From an uncultured Faecalibacterium sp. (GTDB lineage: Bacteria > Bacillota > Clostridia > Oscillospirales > Ruminococcaceae), in the NCBI GenBank assembly GCA_934524985.1, contig CAKSYT010000008.1:1-64000 (forward strand): a DNA stretch of 64,000 bases, in the 5' to 3' direction. Each line of letters begins with the position of its first letter. Position 1 is the first letter of the stretch. The translations under genes and the position numbers were made by a program. Positions 25,552-34,450 of this stretch are shown here, piece after piece. The notes beneath the pieces are model-generated. The model saw only the letters and a program-made list of their open reading frames with translations. It ran no database searches and was not told where the DNA came from.

Positions 25552-26595
25552 TCACAGCAGCAGCGGCTTGTACGCCCGGAACGCCCCGGGCAGGGCGTAG
25601 GTGGTGCGCAGCTGCTCCCGGCTTGCCCAGACATAGCCCGCCGGGGCACTCTGCGCCGCAACGCGCAGCTGCACCCCGGACATGAGCCACTCGATGTGGG
25701 TAAAGATATGCTTCGCGGCGGGCAGGGCGGCGGGGGCTGCCGTGCCGGTGTCCAGCCCCAGCGCCGCAAGACGCGCCAGCACCTCGGCCTGCAAAAGATG
25801 CTCGCCCTCCCACAATACCGGCTGCCACAGCCCGGCCAGCAGGCCTTTTTCCGGCCGCTGCTGCACCAGAAAGCCCGCCGGGCTTTCCACCAGTGCCAGC
25901 GTTACCGGCACAAGCTTGCGGGGCTTGGGTTTTGCCTTCTGGGGCAGCTGGGCGGTGGTGCCCGCCGCCCGGGCGCGGCAGACTTCCGCCAGCGGGCACT
26001 GCCCGCACAAAGGCGCGCCGTTGGGCACGCAGACCAGCGCACCCAGTTCCATCAGCGCCTGATTGTAATCCCCGGCCTTTTCCGGCGGCTGATGCTCCAT
26101 GACCCGGGCGGTAAAGGCCTTTTTTACCGCCGGTTCTGTAATCACACCCGGGTCATTATACAGGCGGGAAAACACCCGCAGCACATTGCCGTCCACGGCG
26201 GGCACAGACAGCCCGAAGCTGATGGACGCAATGGCCCCGGCGGTGTACTCCCCGATGCCGGGCAGCGCACGCAGGGCGGCGTAATCGGCAGGCAGCTGCC
26301 CGCCATACTGTGCACAGACGAGCTTTGCAGCCTTTTGCAGGTTGCGCACCCGGCTGTAATAGCCCAGCCCCTCCCACAGCTTATGCAGCTTTTCCTCCTC
26401 GCAGGCGGCAAGCGCGGGGATATCCGGCAGCGCTTCCAGAAAGCGGTAGTAATACGGCAGCACCGCCGACACCCGGGTCTGCTGCAGCATCACCTCGCTG
26501 AGCCACACATGGTAGGGGGTGGGGTCCTCCCGGAAGGGCAGGCTGCGGCGGTTTTTGTAAAACCACTCTAAGAGGGCGGGCGAAATGTTTTCCAC
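25552..26595 (-). CDS. mutY: A/G-specific adenine DNA glycosylase
   Basis: Base-excision repair enzyme that removes adenine mispaired with 8-oxoguanine. The protein is 347 residues with a GTG start (26595) behind AAGGAG; no ATG gives a sensible N-terminus. Catalytic Glu34 is in SEVMLQQTRV, the helix-hairpin-helix at 111-117 (LPGIGEY), and catalytic Asp135 in VPAVDGNVLR. A [4Fe-4S] cluster is formed by C189, C197, C200 and C206. The C-terminal part (about 225-347) is the NUDIX-like 8-oxoG recognition domain. It stands alone. Confidence 0.95.
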   Translation of the reverse strand: MENISPALLEWFYKNRRSLPFREDPTPYHVWLSEVMLQQTRVSAVLPYYYRFLEALPDIPALAACEEEKLHKLWEGLGYYSRVRNLQKAAKLVCAQYGGQLPADYAALRALPGIGEYTAGAIASISFGLSVPAVDGNVLRVFSRLYNDPGVITEPAVKKAFTARVMEHQPPEKAGDYNQALMELGALVCVPNGAPLCGQCPLAEVCRARAAGTTAQLPQKAKPKPRKLVPVTLALVESPAGFLVQQRPEKGLLAGLWQPVLWEGEHLLQAEVLARLAALGLDTGTAAPAALPAAKHIFTHIEWLMSGVQLRVAAQSAPAGYVWASREQLRTTYALPGAFRAYKPLLL

Positions 26596-26636
26596 TTGTT
26601 TTGTGCTCCTTGTTGAAAAGTCAGGCGTTTTTTGAT

Positions 26637-26900
26637 TGAAAATGGCCGCCGCGTGCGCTTTGGCCATCATCAGCGGAAGAATTATTTTAAATTTCGCGTT
26701 TGGAGCGACCGCATTTGCGCAGCAATGAAAGCCCCAGTGGGGCTTTTAAGCGGCAGAGCGGTCTGCGTAAGCAGATGGAGGGGCTTTGCCCCGACAAGCT
26801 CTGCGGAGCGCTCCAAACGCATTTTCACGGGAGGGGTCGTAGAGGGAAACAGCATTTGCAGCGCCGCTTTCTGCGAAAGCGCAGCGCTGCGGGAAAGTAC
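26637..26900. repeat. Family B repeat with extra palindromic insert
   Basis: It begins near GGCCGCCGCGTGCGC and ATCATCAGCGGAAGAATTATTTT, continues with a GCGTTTGGAGCG/CGCTCCAAACGC palindrome that encloses extra hairpins (around 26737-26800), then TTCACGGGAGGGGTCGTA and the GCGCCGCTTTCTGCGAAAGCGC end. It lies upstream of mutY and leads into an A cluster. Confidence 0.78.
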
Positions 26901-26912
26901 TGCTAGTCTGCG

Positions 26913-27226
26913 CCCTCTCAGGCGCTCCCGCGCCAGATTCCCCCTTTTGTCACCTACGGTGACATCTTCCCCCGGAGCGGGGGAAGTCTTTCCTCAAAGG
27001 GAGAGCCAAGCCGTAAAGTTCATCACTAAAGTATTAGGTGTAATAAGAAAGTATCCGGCAGTGCTCTTGGCTCTCCCTTTGGGAGAGCTGGCAAAGCCGT
27101 CAGGCTTTGACTGAGAGGGCGCACGCCGTTGCTCCTGTTGCCAAAGTATCAAGTGCAATGAGAGCGTTTCCGGCGTTGCCATAAGGCGTCCCCTTGGGGG
27201 AGCTGGCGCGGGAGCGCCTGAGAGGG
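26913..27226. repeat. Family A repeat cluster between mutY and asnS
   Basis: It is bounded by CCCTCTCAGGCGCTCCCGC and GGGAGCGCCTGAGAGGG, with internal CTTCCCCCGGAGCGGGGGAAG, TTTACGG-type and CTTTGGGAGAG arms shared with 14531-14797 and 20992-21353. No gene was found in 26596-27286. Confidence 0.85.
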
Positions 27227-27235
27227 TTTTCAACC

Positions 27236-27268
27236 AAAAAAGCCGCCGCAGAGGCGGCGGCTTTCTTG
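27236..27268 (-). terminator. Terminator of asnS
   Basis: GCCGCCGC-AGAG-GCGGCGGC stem; on the minus strand it is followed by TTTTTTGG. Confidence 0.88.
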
Positions 27269-27286
27269 ATTATAGTATTGCGCTTC

Positions 27287-28675
27287 TCAGAAGCCGTATG
27301 CGGTGCGGGGGAAGGGCAGCACGTCACGGATGTTCTGGATGCCGGTGAGGTACATGATCATGCGCTCAAAGCCCAAGCCGTAGCCTGCGTGCTCCACGCC
27401 GCCGAACTTGCGCAGGTTCAGGTACCACTCGTAGTTGGTCTTGTCCATGCCCAGCTCGTCCATACGGGCCACCAGTTTGCCGTAGTCCTCTTCACGCTGG
27501 CTGCCGCCGATCAGCTCGCCGATGCCGGGCACCAGCATATCTGCTGCGGCCACAGTCTTGCCGTCGGCGTTCTGCTTCATGTAGAAGCTCTTGATCTCCT
27601 TGGGGTAGTCGGTGACAAAGACCGGCTTCTTGAACACTACCTCGGTCAGGTAGCGCTCGTGCTCGGTCTGGATATCCACGCCCCACTCCACAGGGTACTG
27701 GAACTTCTTGTTGTTCTTTTCCAGAATTTCAATGGCCTCGGTGTAGCTGATGCGGCCGAACTCGCTGTTTGCAACCAGCTCCAGACGCTCGACAAGCCCC
27801 CTATCAATGAACTGGTTGAAGAAGGCCATCTCGTCCGGGCAGTTGTCCAGCACATAGCGGATGACGTACTTGATCATGGCCTCGGCGTTATCCATGTAAC
27901 CGTTCAGGTCGCAGAAAGCCATCTCCGGCTCGATCATCCAGAACTCCGCAGCGTGGCGGGTGGTAAAGCTCTTCTCGGCGCGGAAAGTGGGGCCAAAGGT
28001 GTACACCTTGCCAAAGGCCATGGCCATGGCCTCGGCTTCCAGCTGGCCGGAAACGGTCAGGTTGACCGGCTTTTCAAAGAAGTCCTGGCTGTAATCCACA
28101 GCGCCGTCCTCGGTCTTGGGCAGATTGTCCAGATCCAGCGTGGTCACGCGGAACATCTCGCCTGCACCCTCGCAGTCGGAAGCGGTGATCAGCGGAGAGT
28201 GGGCGTAGACAAAGCCGTTCTCCTGGAAGAACTTGTGGATGGCGTAGGCCGCCACACTGCGCACGCGGAAAGCGGCGTTGAAGGTGTTGGTGCGGGGACG
28301 CAGGGTGGGCATGGTGCGCAGATACTCCATGCTCATCTTCTTTTTCTGCAGGGGATACTCGTCGGCGGGGCAGTCGCCCAGGATCTCGACGGAATCTGCG
28401 TTCAGCTCGAACGGCTGCTTGGCCTGCGGGGTCAGGACGATCCGGCCCACCACGCGCAGACTGCTGTACAGACCGGTGTGGATGACTTCCTCATAGTTGG
28501 CCAGCTTGCCCGCTTCCAGCACGACCTGCAGGGTCTTGAAGCAGCCGCCGTCCGACAGGGCGATGAAGCCGATGTTCTTGGAGTCGCGGATGTTCTTTGC
28601 CCAGCCGCAGACGGTGATCTCGGTGCCGTCCGCCGGGGTGTTCTTGAACAGCGAAAGGATCTCGGTACGTTCCAT
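27287..28675 (-). CDS. asnS: Asparaginyl-tRNA synthetase
   Basis: Charges tRNA-Asn with asparagine. The 462-residue class IIb synthetase has an N-terminal OB-fold (about 15-105, [24 protein letters not shown]) and a catalytic core with motif 2 ([24 protein letters not shown]) and motif 3 ([15 protein letters not shown]). The last fits AsnRS better than AspRS. The ATG at 28675 follows AAAAGGAG and lies below a T-box leader, so synthesis should rise when tRNA-Asn is uncharged. Confidence 0.97.
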   Translation of the reverse strand: MERTEILSLFKNTPADGTEITVCGWAKNIRDSKNIGFIALSDGGCFKTLQVVLEAGKLANYEEVIHTGLYSSLRVVGRIVLTPQAKQPFELNADSVEILGDCPADEYPLQKKKMSMEYLRTMPTLRPRTNTFNAAFRVRSVAAYAIHKFFQENGFVYAHSPLITASDCEGAGEMFRVTTLDLDNLPKTEDGAVDYSQDFFEKPVNLTVSGQLEAEAMAMAFGKVYTFGPTFRAEKSFTTRHAAEFWMIEPEMAFCDLNGYMDNAEAMIKYVIRYVLDNCPDEMAFFNQFIDRGLVERLELVANSEFGRISYTEAIEILEKNNKKFQYPVEWGVDIQTEHERYLTEVVFKKPVFVTDYPKEIKSFYMKQNADGKTVAAADMLVPGIGELIGGSQREEDYGKLVARMDELGMDKTNYEWYLNLRKFGGVEHAGYGLGFERMIMYLTGIQNIRDVLPFPRTAYGF

Positions 28676-28760
28676 AATAGTTCTCCTTTTCGTCCTCTCT
28701 ATAAAGAGGTATTCTTCCGTCCTGCCTGCGGGTGCCGGGGCGCCCCGCAGACAAAACCAA

Positions 28761-29050
28761 AAATAAAAAGACAGCTTTTGCCCTGAAAGTTCAGGGCGAA
28801 CAAGCTGTCTTGTAATGTCCGCGGTGCCACCTGAATTACCGGAAGTGTCCGGTCGCTCACGCGCTCTTTTGTTTAAGCGCTGTCCCTGTAACGCTGGACC
28901 TGCGGCGCACCTACTTAACGGCAGCCGCGCTGCCGTGTTCAGTTTGCTGCTCCCGGGTGTTCGTTCACGCGGCGCACGGGCGCGGCTCTCAGCTGTGCCG
29001 CACTCTCTGGGCCGGACGGCCCGCGCTACTTTTCCCGTTCCTTGCATTTG
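28761..29050 (-). promoter_or_regulatory. T-box riboswitch leader of asnS
   Basis: The minus-strand leader holds the diagnostic AGGTGGCACCGCGG at 28819-28832, an AGAGAGTG/GCTGAGAG stem I region (about 28980-29015) and a likely Asn specifier codon AAC within CTGAACACGG (about 28935-28945). A terminator hairpin AAGACAGCTTGTTCGCCC...GGGC...AGCTGTCTT with a T-run lies at 28765-28812. Uncharged tRNA-Asn binding would favour the antiterminator. Confidence 0.93.
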
Positions 29051-29057
29051 TTGTTTT

Positions 29058-29086
29058 AAAATAGCACGTTGGCGGCATTTTGTCAA
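29058..29086 (-). promoter_or_regulatory. Promoter of the asnS T-box transcript
   Basis: TTGACA (29081-29086), 17-bp spacer, TATTTT (29058-29063) on the minus strand. Confidence 0.85.
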
Positions 29087-29125
29087 CCTTACCGTGCGGC
29101 ATGGGGGAAAATTCTGTGTTTTTTC

Positions 29126-29154
29126 TTGTCAGGATGCGCTTTCTCTGGTAAAAT
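29126..29154 (+). promoter_or_regulatory. Promoter of the divergent lipoprotein gene
   Basis: TTGTCA (29126-29131), 17-bp spacer, TAAAAT (29149-29154), 44 bp before the ATG. Confidence 0.75.
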
Positions 29155-29197
29155 GGAAAAAAGCGGTATTCCGCAAAAACAGATTCTGGAGGAGATC

Positions 29198-29746
29198 ATG
29201 AAACACGCACACCGCGCCATCCGTCTTTTGACCCTCGCCGTGGTCAGCTGCGCACTGGCTGCCCTGCTGAGCGGCTGCACCAAGGAGGAATTCATTGCTG
29301 GGTACAACGAATTTTTGTTCGGCGACTGGTTTCCCTCTCCCCCAAGCGCCGGGGAGACCACCGCTGAGGAAGGTTCCGCATCTGGGGACTCCGATCATGT
29401 CTACGCCGAGCCCAACCCCGAGTGCGACGCCAAGATCTCGTCGCTGATGAGCGAGCTGTACTCGCTGGAGTCCTCCGCACGGTCGGATGTCAGCAGTGCC
29501 ATCCAGAGCGCAAAGGATGAATACCACGCTCTGCCCGCCTCCCAGCGGACCTTTGCCAATAAGGTCAGCATCGCCTACAAGCATCTTTCCTCGGTGGAAA
29601 GCCGCTACGACAGTGCCGTCTCCTCGGTGGTCAGCGAGATGCGCAGCGTGCTGCGGGAGTATAACCAGCCCGAGACCGTAGCCGATCAGGCCTGGAGCTA
29701 CTATCAGTCTGCCAAGAGCAGCATGATCTCCAGCCTTGGCGGCTGA
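29198..29746 (+). CDS. Hypothetical lipoprotein with helical body
   Basis: A 182-residue protein with a lipobox LLSGC (C27) after a hydrophobic signal, a short acidic/Ser linker (about 48-75), then an Ala/Ser-rich, mostly helical region (about 80-180) with coiled-coil character (SSLMSELYSLESSARSDVSSAIQ). Family not recognised; it is presumed attached to the outer face of the membrane. The ATG at 29198 follows GGAGGAG; longer starts would read through the promoter. It is divergent from asnS and convergent with spoIIP. Confidence 0.8.
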   Translation: MKHAHRAIRLLTLAVVSCALAALLSGCTKEEFIAGYNEFLFGDWFPSPPSAGETTAEEGSASGDSDHVYAEPNPECDAKISSLMSELYSLESSARSDVSSAIQSAKDEYHALPASQRTFANKVSIAYKHLSSVESRYDSAVSSVVSEMRSVLREYNQPETVADQAWSYYQSAKSSMISSLGG

Positions 29747-29749
29747 CCC

Positions 29750-30877
29750 TCAACTTAATAGTGCATCCGCGAGGCCCTGTGCTGCCAGATATCCGGCGTA
29801 CAGGGCCTCATTTAGGTTGTTGCCGTGCCCGCCGATCTCGATCAGCAGGCTGCCGGTGGTCAGGTCCTGATTATAGAACCGGTAGCTGAACAGCACCGGG
29901 CGGGTAAAGCCGGGATATTTTGCCTCCATGCTGCGCTCCCACGCGGCGGCAAAGCGCAGGTTCTGCCGCCATGCGGGCAGCTGCACGCTGGTGCCGTTGT
30001 CGCACCCGCAGATGATCATCACCTGCGCCGCCTGCCGCCCGTCTACGGTGCACACCGGGGCGCAGCGGGTGCCGTTTTCCCGCTCGATGGCGTCGCGGTG
30101 GACGTCCAGCACCACCTTGATGCTGGGGTACTGCGCCAGATACTGCTGCACCACCGCCCGGCTGTTGGCGTAGCTGCCGGTGTAGCTGGGGTAGTCGTTC
30201 AGGGTCTCATCGTGCAGGGTGCATATTCCCGCCGCGTTGAGGGTATCCGCCATCACCCGCCCCACCGCACACATATTGATGCTGCGGTCGGTGCTGCGCG
30301 CCCCGTCCCCGGGGGTGAACCACAGCCCGGCAAAAAGGCGGTAGTCCTCGGTGGCGTGGGTGTGCATGATGAGCACCTGCGGTGCGGCGCTGTCCTTTTC
30401 AATGGCAAAGGGCAGGGGCTGCGCTGCCTCGGCGGCGATGTCTGCCGCTGTCTGCCGGGTGTTATTCTTGATGCTGCCCGCGCCGCAGGGGATGTACTTT
30501 TCGCCGCTGCCGTGCCCGAACTGCTGCTCTGTCACCGTGCCCGCATCGGCAGGGCGGGCTTCGTCCGGCTGCAAGGCCACAAAATACTGCTCCACCCCGG
30601 TCTGTACCGGGGCGGCAGCTTCCTGCGCCGGAGAGGGCGCGGACACGGCTTCCGGCACGCTTTCCGCAGACGCCGCCGCTGCCCGGCTCTCCACCGCCTG
30701 CTGCCCCAGATGCAGCAAAGTCTGCGCCGCTGGCACCGGCGCTGCCAGAAAGGCCGCCAGCACCAGCGCGGCGCTGCGGGCAAAGATGCACAGGGCCGCA
30801 AACAGCACCGCAGCCTGCAAAAAGGGCACCGCCCTGCTCTGCCCCGCAGGCAGACGCCAAGGCTCTCTGCTGCGCAT
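29750..30877 (-). CDS. spoIIP: Stage II sporulation protein P (SpoIIP)
   Basis: Peptidoglycan amidase/endopeptidase of the engulfment machine (DMP complex) in spore formers. The 375-residue protein has a membrane segment (about 20-45), a Pro/Ala linker, and a conserved C-terminal domain beginning PQVLIMHTHATEDY, with VVLDVHRDAIERE and a final SLLIEIGGHGNNLNEA. The zinc-site histidines and acidic residues appear to be present. ATG at 30877 follows AAAGGAGG. It lies near gpr and rpsT, a common Clostridia neighbourhood. Confidence 0.92.
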   Translation of the reverse strand: MRSREPWRLPAGQSRAVPFLQAAVLFAALCIFARSAALVLAAFLAAPVPAAQTLLHLGQQAVESRAAAASAESVPEAVSAPSPAQEAAAPVQTGVEQYFVALQPDEARPADAGTVTEQQFGHGSGEKYIPCGAGSIKNNTRQTAADIAAEAAQPLPFAIEKDSAAPQVLIMHTHATEDYRLFAGLWFTPGDGARSTDRSINMCAVGRVMADTLNAAGICTLHDETLNDYPSYTGSYANSRAVVQQYLAQYPSIKVVLDVHRDAIERENGTRCAPVCTVDGRQAAQVMIICGCDNGTSVQLPAWRQNLRFAAAWERSMEAKYPGFTRPVLFSYRFYNQDLTTGSLLIEIGGHGNNLNEALYAGYLAAQGLADALLS

Positions 30878-30898
30878 GGCAAGACCTCCTTTCCGGCC

Positions 30899-31121
30899 AG
30901 TGGGACGATTTAAATGCCCTCCGCTTGCGCTCTGGGCATAATTCAAGGAAAAATTATTTATAATTTCGCGTTTGTCGCGGCCTGCGGGCCGCTCCAAACG
31001 CATTTTCACGGGAGGGGTCGTAACGGCAAACGGCATTTGCAGTGCCGCTTTCTGCGAAAGCGCGGCGCTGCGGGCGAGCGCTTGCTCCCCCGGGGGGAGC
31101 TGTCGCGCAGCGACTGAGGGG
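30899..31121. repeat. Family B repeat with short A module, upstream of spoIIP
   Basis: B runs about 30899-31078 (CGATTTAAATGCCCTCCGC, AATTATTTATAATTTCGCG, GGCCTGCGGGCC hairpin, TTCACGGGAGGGGTCGTAACGG, GCGGCGCTGCGG). It is followed by a short A-type hairpin CTCCCCCGGGGGGAG...CGACTGAGGGG (about 31085-31121). Confidence 0.8.
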
Positions 31122-31127
31122 CTATGA

Positions 31128-31305
31128 ATGGAGAAGCGAAAAAAGCGTTAAAGCGATAGCGCCGACTGGCGCAGCGCTAGCTTTTTTGTGCTTCGACTTC
31201 TGCTTTAGGATTGTCAAGGGCGTGCAGCCCTTGACCCGTTGCGGGGTGGGTGGAGTCCAGAGGTAGGGAGGGGGGACTCGGAACACCCCTCCCTACCTCT
31301 GGCCC
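31128..31305. repeat. Three consecutive hairpins downstream of gpr
   Basis: First, an imperfect palindrome from GAAGCGAAAAAAGCG to CGCTAGCTTTTTTGTGCTTC (about 31133-31199). Second, perfect GTCAAGGGC-GTGCA-GCCCTTGAC (31213-31235). Third, CCAGAGGTAGGGAGGGG/CCCCTCCCTACCTCTGG (31258-31303). The last two may terminate gpr on the minus strand. No coding frame was supported. Confidence 0.65.
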
Positions 31306-31374
31306 AGCGGAGCGTCTTTGCACGCTGACGGCAGGCAGTAACTTCTCCCGCGGAGCGTGCACATTTCCAATCGT

Positions 31375-32160
31375 TCACCCCGTCAGCCAGCAGAGCTGCT
31401 GCACGGTAAGGCGGGGCTGCAAGGCGCGGTTGACACTGCCCGCCAGCAGAGCCGCGCCATGGGCGATGACGCTGTCCAGCGCCCGGGGCGTGACCACAAG
31501 GTCTGCCCCCTCCTGCGCCTGCATCAGGGTGGGGATGCCCGCCGCCACCACCGGCACGCCCAAGGTATCCCGGGTCAGGTGGCGGGTGTGGTCGGCCTGC
31601 GCCGGGTAAAGCCCTGAGTCCGAAAACTGCACCGTGCGCCCCAGCCGCTGCCCCTCGGCAGAGCAGAGACTGTCCACGCAGACCACCGCCGCCGGGCGCA
31701 GCTGCCCCACCAGCGCCGCCGCCAGCTGCTGCAGCGAAAGCCCGGTGGCTGCCGCTACTCCGGGCGCAACGGCTGCTACCGGGCGCAAGCCCCGCACCGG
31801 CGGGGCAGCGCCCGCGCCCATGGTGACAAGGATGCGCTGCACCGTGCGCGGGCCAAGGGCATCGGCGGTGATGCGGCGGTTGCCCACCCCCAGCACCAGC
31901 ACCGGCCCTTTTGGCGGCAAAAGGGCTCGCAGCTCCCGGGCGCACACCTCGATGACGGCGGCGTCCCGCTCGTCCAGCACGCTGACGCTGGGCATTTCCA
32001 GCGTGACATACCTGCCCCGGGGGCGGCTGAGCCCCTCGCGGGCAATTTCCACCCTTGTCACCGTGACCCCGCCGTGCTTCGCGGTAGCCAGCCGCACCCC
32101 TGCGGGCAGCGGCTGCGCTGCGCCTGAAAACAGCTCGTCGGCCATATCCGTAGTACGCAT
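31375..32160 (-). CDS. gpr: Germination (spore) protease GPR, short form
   Basis: Aspartic-type protease that degrades small acid-soluble proteins at germination. The 261-residue product starts RTTDMADELF (cf. family RTDLAxE) and has VLVLGVGNRRITADALGPRTV, VAAVAPGVAAATG, CVDSLCSAEGQRL and VQFSDSGLYP, all matching conserved GPR blocks. It is shorter than Bacillus GPR (about 370). ATG at 32160 was chosen with GGAGAG upstream. It is divergent from rpsT. Confidence 0.88.
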   Translation of the reverse strand: MRTTDMADELFSGAAQPLPAGVRLATAKHGGVTVTRVEIAREGLSRPRGRYVTLEMPSVSVLDERDAAVIEVCARELRALLPPKGPVLVLGVGNRRITADALGPRTVQRILVTMGAGAAPPVRGLRPVAAVAPGVAAATGLSLQQLAAALVGQLRPAAVVCVDSLCSAEGQRLGRTVQFSDSGLYPAQADHTRHLTRDTLGVPVVAAGIPTLMQAQEGADLVVTPRALDSVIAHGAALLAGSVNRALQPRLTVQQLCWLTG

Positions 32161-32258
32161 TTTCCACACTCTCCGTTCCTTTTTGGGGCAAAAGCCCGCT
32201 TTCTTGCCGGAAAGTATGGGAAAAACAAAACTTTTCCAAACAAAAATCAAAAAAACGC

Positions 32259-32287
32259 TTGCGCTGGTACGCGAAATATGGTATCAT
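32259..32287 (+). promoter_or_regulatory. Promoter of rpsT
   Basis: TTGCGC (32259-32264), 17-bp spacer, TATCAT (32282-32287). Confidence 0.7.
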
Positions 32288-32325
32288 AGGGTGCGCTGTT
32301 ATAGGTAGCCAAGGAGGTGGAACGA

Positions 32326-32586
32326 ATGCCTAACATCAAATCTCAGAAGGACCGCGTCGTGCAGGCTGCTGCAGAGCAGGCTCACAACAAGGCCATTAAG
32401 ACCAACCTGAAAACAGTCGTCAAGAAGGCAGACGCTGCCATCGATGCGAATGCCGCTGACAAGGACGCAACCGTCCTGGCTGCTGTTTCCGCGATCGACA
32501 AGGCTCGCGCTAAGGGTGTCATCAAGAAGAACACCGCCAGCCGCAAGATCAGCCGTATGGCAAAGCGTGCTAACAAGAACGCTTGA
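32326..32586 (+). CDS. rpsT: 30S ribosomal protein S20
   Basis: An 86-residue basic protein that binds 16S rRNA. The N-terminus MPNIKSQKDRV is typical, followed by helices rich in Lys/Ala (AHNKAIKTNLKTVVKKADAAI) and a C-terminal GVIKKNTASRKISRMAKRANKNA-type sequence. AAGGAGG lies 9 bp before ATG 32326. It forms a single-gene unit with its own promoter and terminator. Confidence 0.97.
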   Translation: MPNIKSQKDRVVQAAAEQAHNKAIKTNLKTVVKKADAAIDANAADKDATVLAAVSAIDKARAKGVIKKNTASRKISRMAKRANKNA

Positions 32587-32607
32587 TCGCGCAGTTTGAT
32601 TGACGAA

Positions 32608-32652
32608 CAAAACCTCTGTACCGGGTACCCGGCACAGGGGTTTTTGTTTTTT
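32608..32652 (+). terminator. Terminator of rpsT
   Basis: CCTCTGTACCGGGTACCCGGCACAGGGG hairpin followed by TTTTTGTTTTTT. Confidence 0.92.
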
Positions 32653-32658
32653 CCGGGG

Positions 32659-32910
32659 CTATGCCCCGCACAGCGCGGCAAGGCTCTGCCGCTGCACCGG
32701 CTCCAGCAGCTGCTCCGGCGGCAGGGGCTGCGGCGGCACCGCCATCCACCACGCCGCCCACGCGGCGGGCACGACCACCGCCAGCGAAAGCCCCGGGTAC
32801 AACAGCGCCGGCTCGTGCAGCCACGGGCTGCCGGGCGGCAGTACCAACGCCGTGCACAGACACAGCGCCGCCCACAGCTCCCACAATACGGTCTGTCCGC
32901 TGTGTTTCAT
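32659..32910 (-). CDS. Small Pro/Trp-rich membrane protein
   Basis: An 83-residue protein with two hydrophobic stretches (about 8-27 and 38-58) and a C-terminal Pro/Gln-rich tail (PPQPLPPEQLLEPVQ). Family not recognised. ATG at 32910 follows GGAGGTGAGG; an apparent GTG start three codons earlier is part of that ribosome site. It lies downstream of spoVAE in the same direction, so it may belong to the spoVA unit. Confidence 0.6.
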   Translation of the reverse strand: MKHSGQTVLWELWAALCLCTALVLPPGSPWLHEPALLYPGLSLAVVVPAAWAAWWMAVPPQPLPPEQLLEPVQRQSLAALCGA

Positions 32911-32987
32911 GCGCCTCACCTCCGTTTTGCCCCCAGTTTACCAGCCGCCGGGCGCAAAATATAGCGAAGCAGCGCGGGCAAAACAGT

Positions 32988-33344
32988 TCAGTTCTGGTCG
33001 TGGCTTTTACCCACAAGGCTGCACACCACGCCGCAGACAAGGCTTGCGGTGACGCCCGCAGAAGCAGCGGTCAGCCCGCCGGTCAGGATGCCGATGGCCC
33101 CCTTTTCCGCCACGGCGGTGCGCACCCCCTTTGCCAGCAGATGCCCGAAGCCCAGCAGGGGCACGCTCGCCCCCGCACCGGCAAACTCTGCCAGCGGCGC
33201 ATACAGCCCCACTGCCGAGAGCACCACCCCCGCCACCACATAGCCGGTCAGGATGCGTGCCGGGGTAAGCTTTGTCAGGTCGATGAACAGCTGCCCCACC
33301 GCGCAGATGGCACCGCCTACTAAAAATGCCCACAGATAGTTCAT
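32988..33344 (-). CDS. spoVAE: Stage V sporulation protein AE
   Basis: A 118-residue multi-span membrane protein (about four helices) with the SpoVAE pattern MNYLWAFLVGGAICAVGQLFIDLTKLTPARIL and LLAKGVRTAVAEKGAIGILTGGL. SpoVA proteins move dipicolinic acid into the forespore. It starts 2 bp after the spoVAD stop region and completes the C-D-E set that is usual in Clostridia. Confidence 0.93.
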   Translation of the reverse strand: MNYLWAFLVGGAICAVGQLFIDLTKLTPARILTGYVVAGVVLSAVGLYAPLAEFAGAGASVPLLGFGHLLAKGVRTAVAEKGAIGILTGGLTAASAGVTASLVCGVVCSLVGKSHDQN

Positions 33345-33345
33345 T

Positions 33346-34362
33346 TCAGTTCTCCTTTTCCGGCGCGGTCAGCTCTACCAAATGCGCCACCGCCGGGATG
33401 CTCTCCTTCTGCAAAAAGGTGGTCTGGCTCATCAGCGCCCCGGTGGCGATAAACAGCACCCGGCGGCTGCCGCGGCGCAGCAGCTTTGGCAGGATATGTG
33501 CGCAGAGCACGGCGGCGCAGCAGCCCGCGCCCGAGCCGCCGCTTTTTACCCGCTGCTCCCCGGCATCGTAGAGCAGACAGCCGCAGTCTGCGTGGTTTTT
33601 CAGCAGCAGACCCTCTGCCGCCAACAGCTCCCGCAGCATCTGACTGCCCACCAGCCCAAGGTCGCCGGTGTAGATACAGTCGAAATCCCGCAGCTCTGCG
33701 CGGGTATCGGCAAGATAATGCAGCAGGGTAGCGGCGGCTGCCGGTGCCATGGCTGCGCCCATGTTGTTGATATCTTTAATATTATAGTCCTGCACCCTGC
33801 CAAGGGTGGCGGCGGCAATGCCTACCCCCTGCCCTGCCGGGCGCAGCAGGCAGCACCCGGCGGCGGTAGCCGTCCACTGGGCGGTAGGGGTGCGCACCGC
33901 GCCGTAGCTCAGCGGGGTGCGGAACTGACGCTCTGCCGCGCAGAAATGACTGGAAGTCATCGCCAGCAGGTTCTGCGCCGCACCGCTGCTGCACAGCGCC
34001 GCGCCCAGCGCCAGCGCCTCGGCCATGGTGCTGCACGCCCCGAACAGCCCCGCAAAGGGTGCGCCCAGCTCCCGCAGCGCGTAGCCGGAGGCGGTACACT
34101 GCGCCTGCAAGTCCCCTGCCAGCGCAAGGTCCACCCGCTCGGCGGGCAGAGACGCCTTTTGCAGGCAGAGCCGTGCCGCCCGCAGCTGCAACTGCTTTTC
34201 GGCGGCTTCCCAGCTGCGCTGTCCCAGCCGGTTGTCGGTGGTCAGTTCGTCAAAGCCCGCCGCCAGCGGGCCCTCGCTCTCTTTTTTGCCGCCCACCGCC
34301 GCCTGTGCGGCGATGACCGGCGGGGTATGGAACAACAGGGTATCGCCCCGGCGCTCTGTCAT
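33346..34362 (-). CDS. spoVAD: Stage V sporulation protein AD
   Basis: A 338-residue soluble protein with a thiolase-like fold that binds dipicolinic acid on the SpoVA channel. Recognisable blocks are FHTPPVIAAQAAVGGKKESEGPL, FGACSTMAEALALGAALCSSG, MTSSHFCAAERQFRTPLSYGA and DCGCLLYD. ATG at 34362 follows AAAAGGAG. It is 88 bp downstream of spoVAC and almost touches spoVAE. Confidence 0.94.
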   Translation of the reverse strand: MTERRGDTLLFHTPPVIAAQAAVGGKKESEGPLAAGFDELTTDNRLGQRSWEAAEKQLQLRAARLCLQKASLPAERVDLALAGDLQAQCTASGYALRELGAPFAGLFGACSTMAEALALGAALCSSGAAQNLLAMTSSHFCAAERQFRTPLSYGAVRTPTAQWTATAAGCCLLRPAGQGVGIAAATLGRVQDYNIKDINNMGAAMAPAAAATLLHYLADTRAELRDFDCIYTGDLGLVGSQMLRELLAAEGLLLKNHADCGCLLYDAGEQRVKSGGSGAGCCAAVLCAHILPKLLRRGSRRVLFIATGALMSQTTFLQKESIPAVAHLVELTAPEKEN

Positions 34363-34450
34363 AAAAAATTTCTCCTTTTCTGCAAAAAATGCCCCGGAAC
34401 GTGCTATACTGGTGCTGTGGCGCTGCAATATCCGGCGGGGCTGTTCCGTA

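Noticed and set aside
29770..29812. GAGGCCCTGT/ACAGGGCCTC hairpin as terminator of the lipoprotein gene
   Set aside because: It lies inside the spoIIP coding end and has only a short T tail. It might act by chance, but I did not list it as a terminator.
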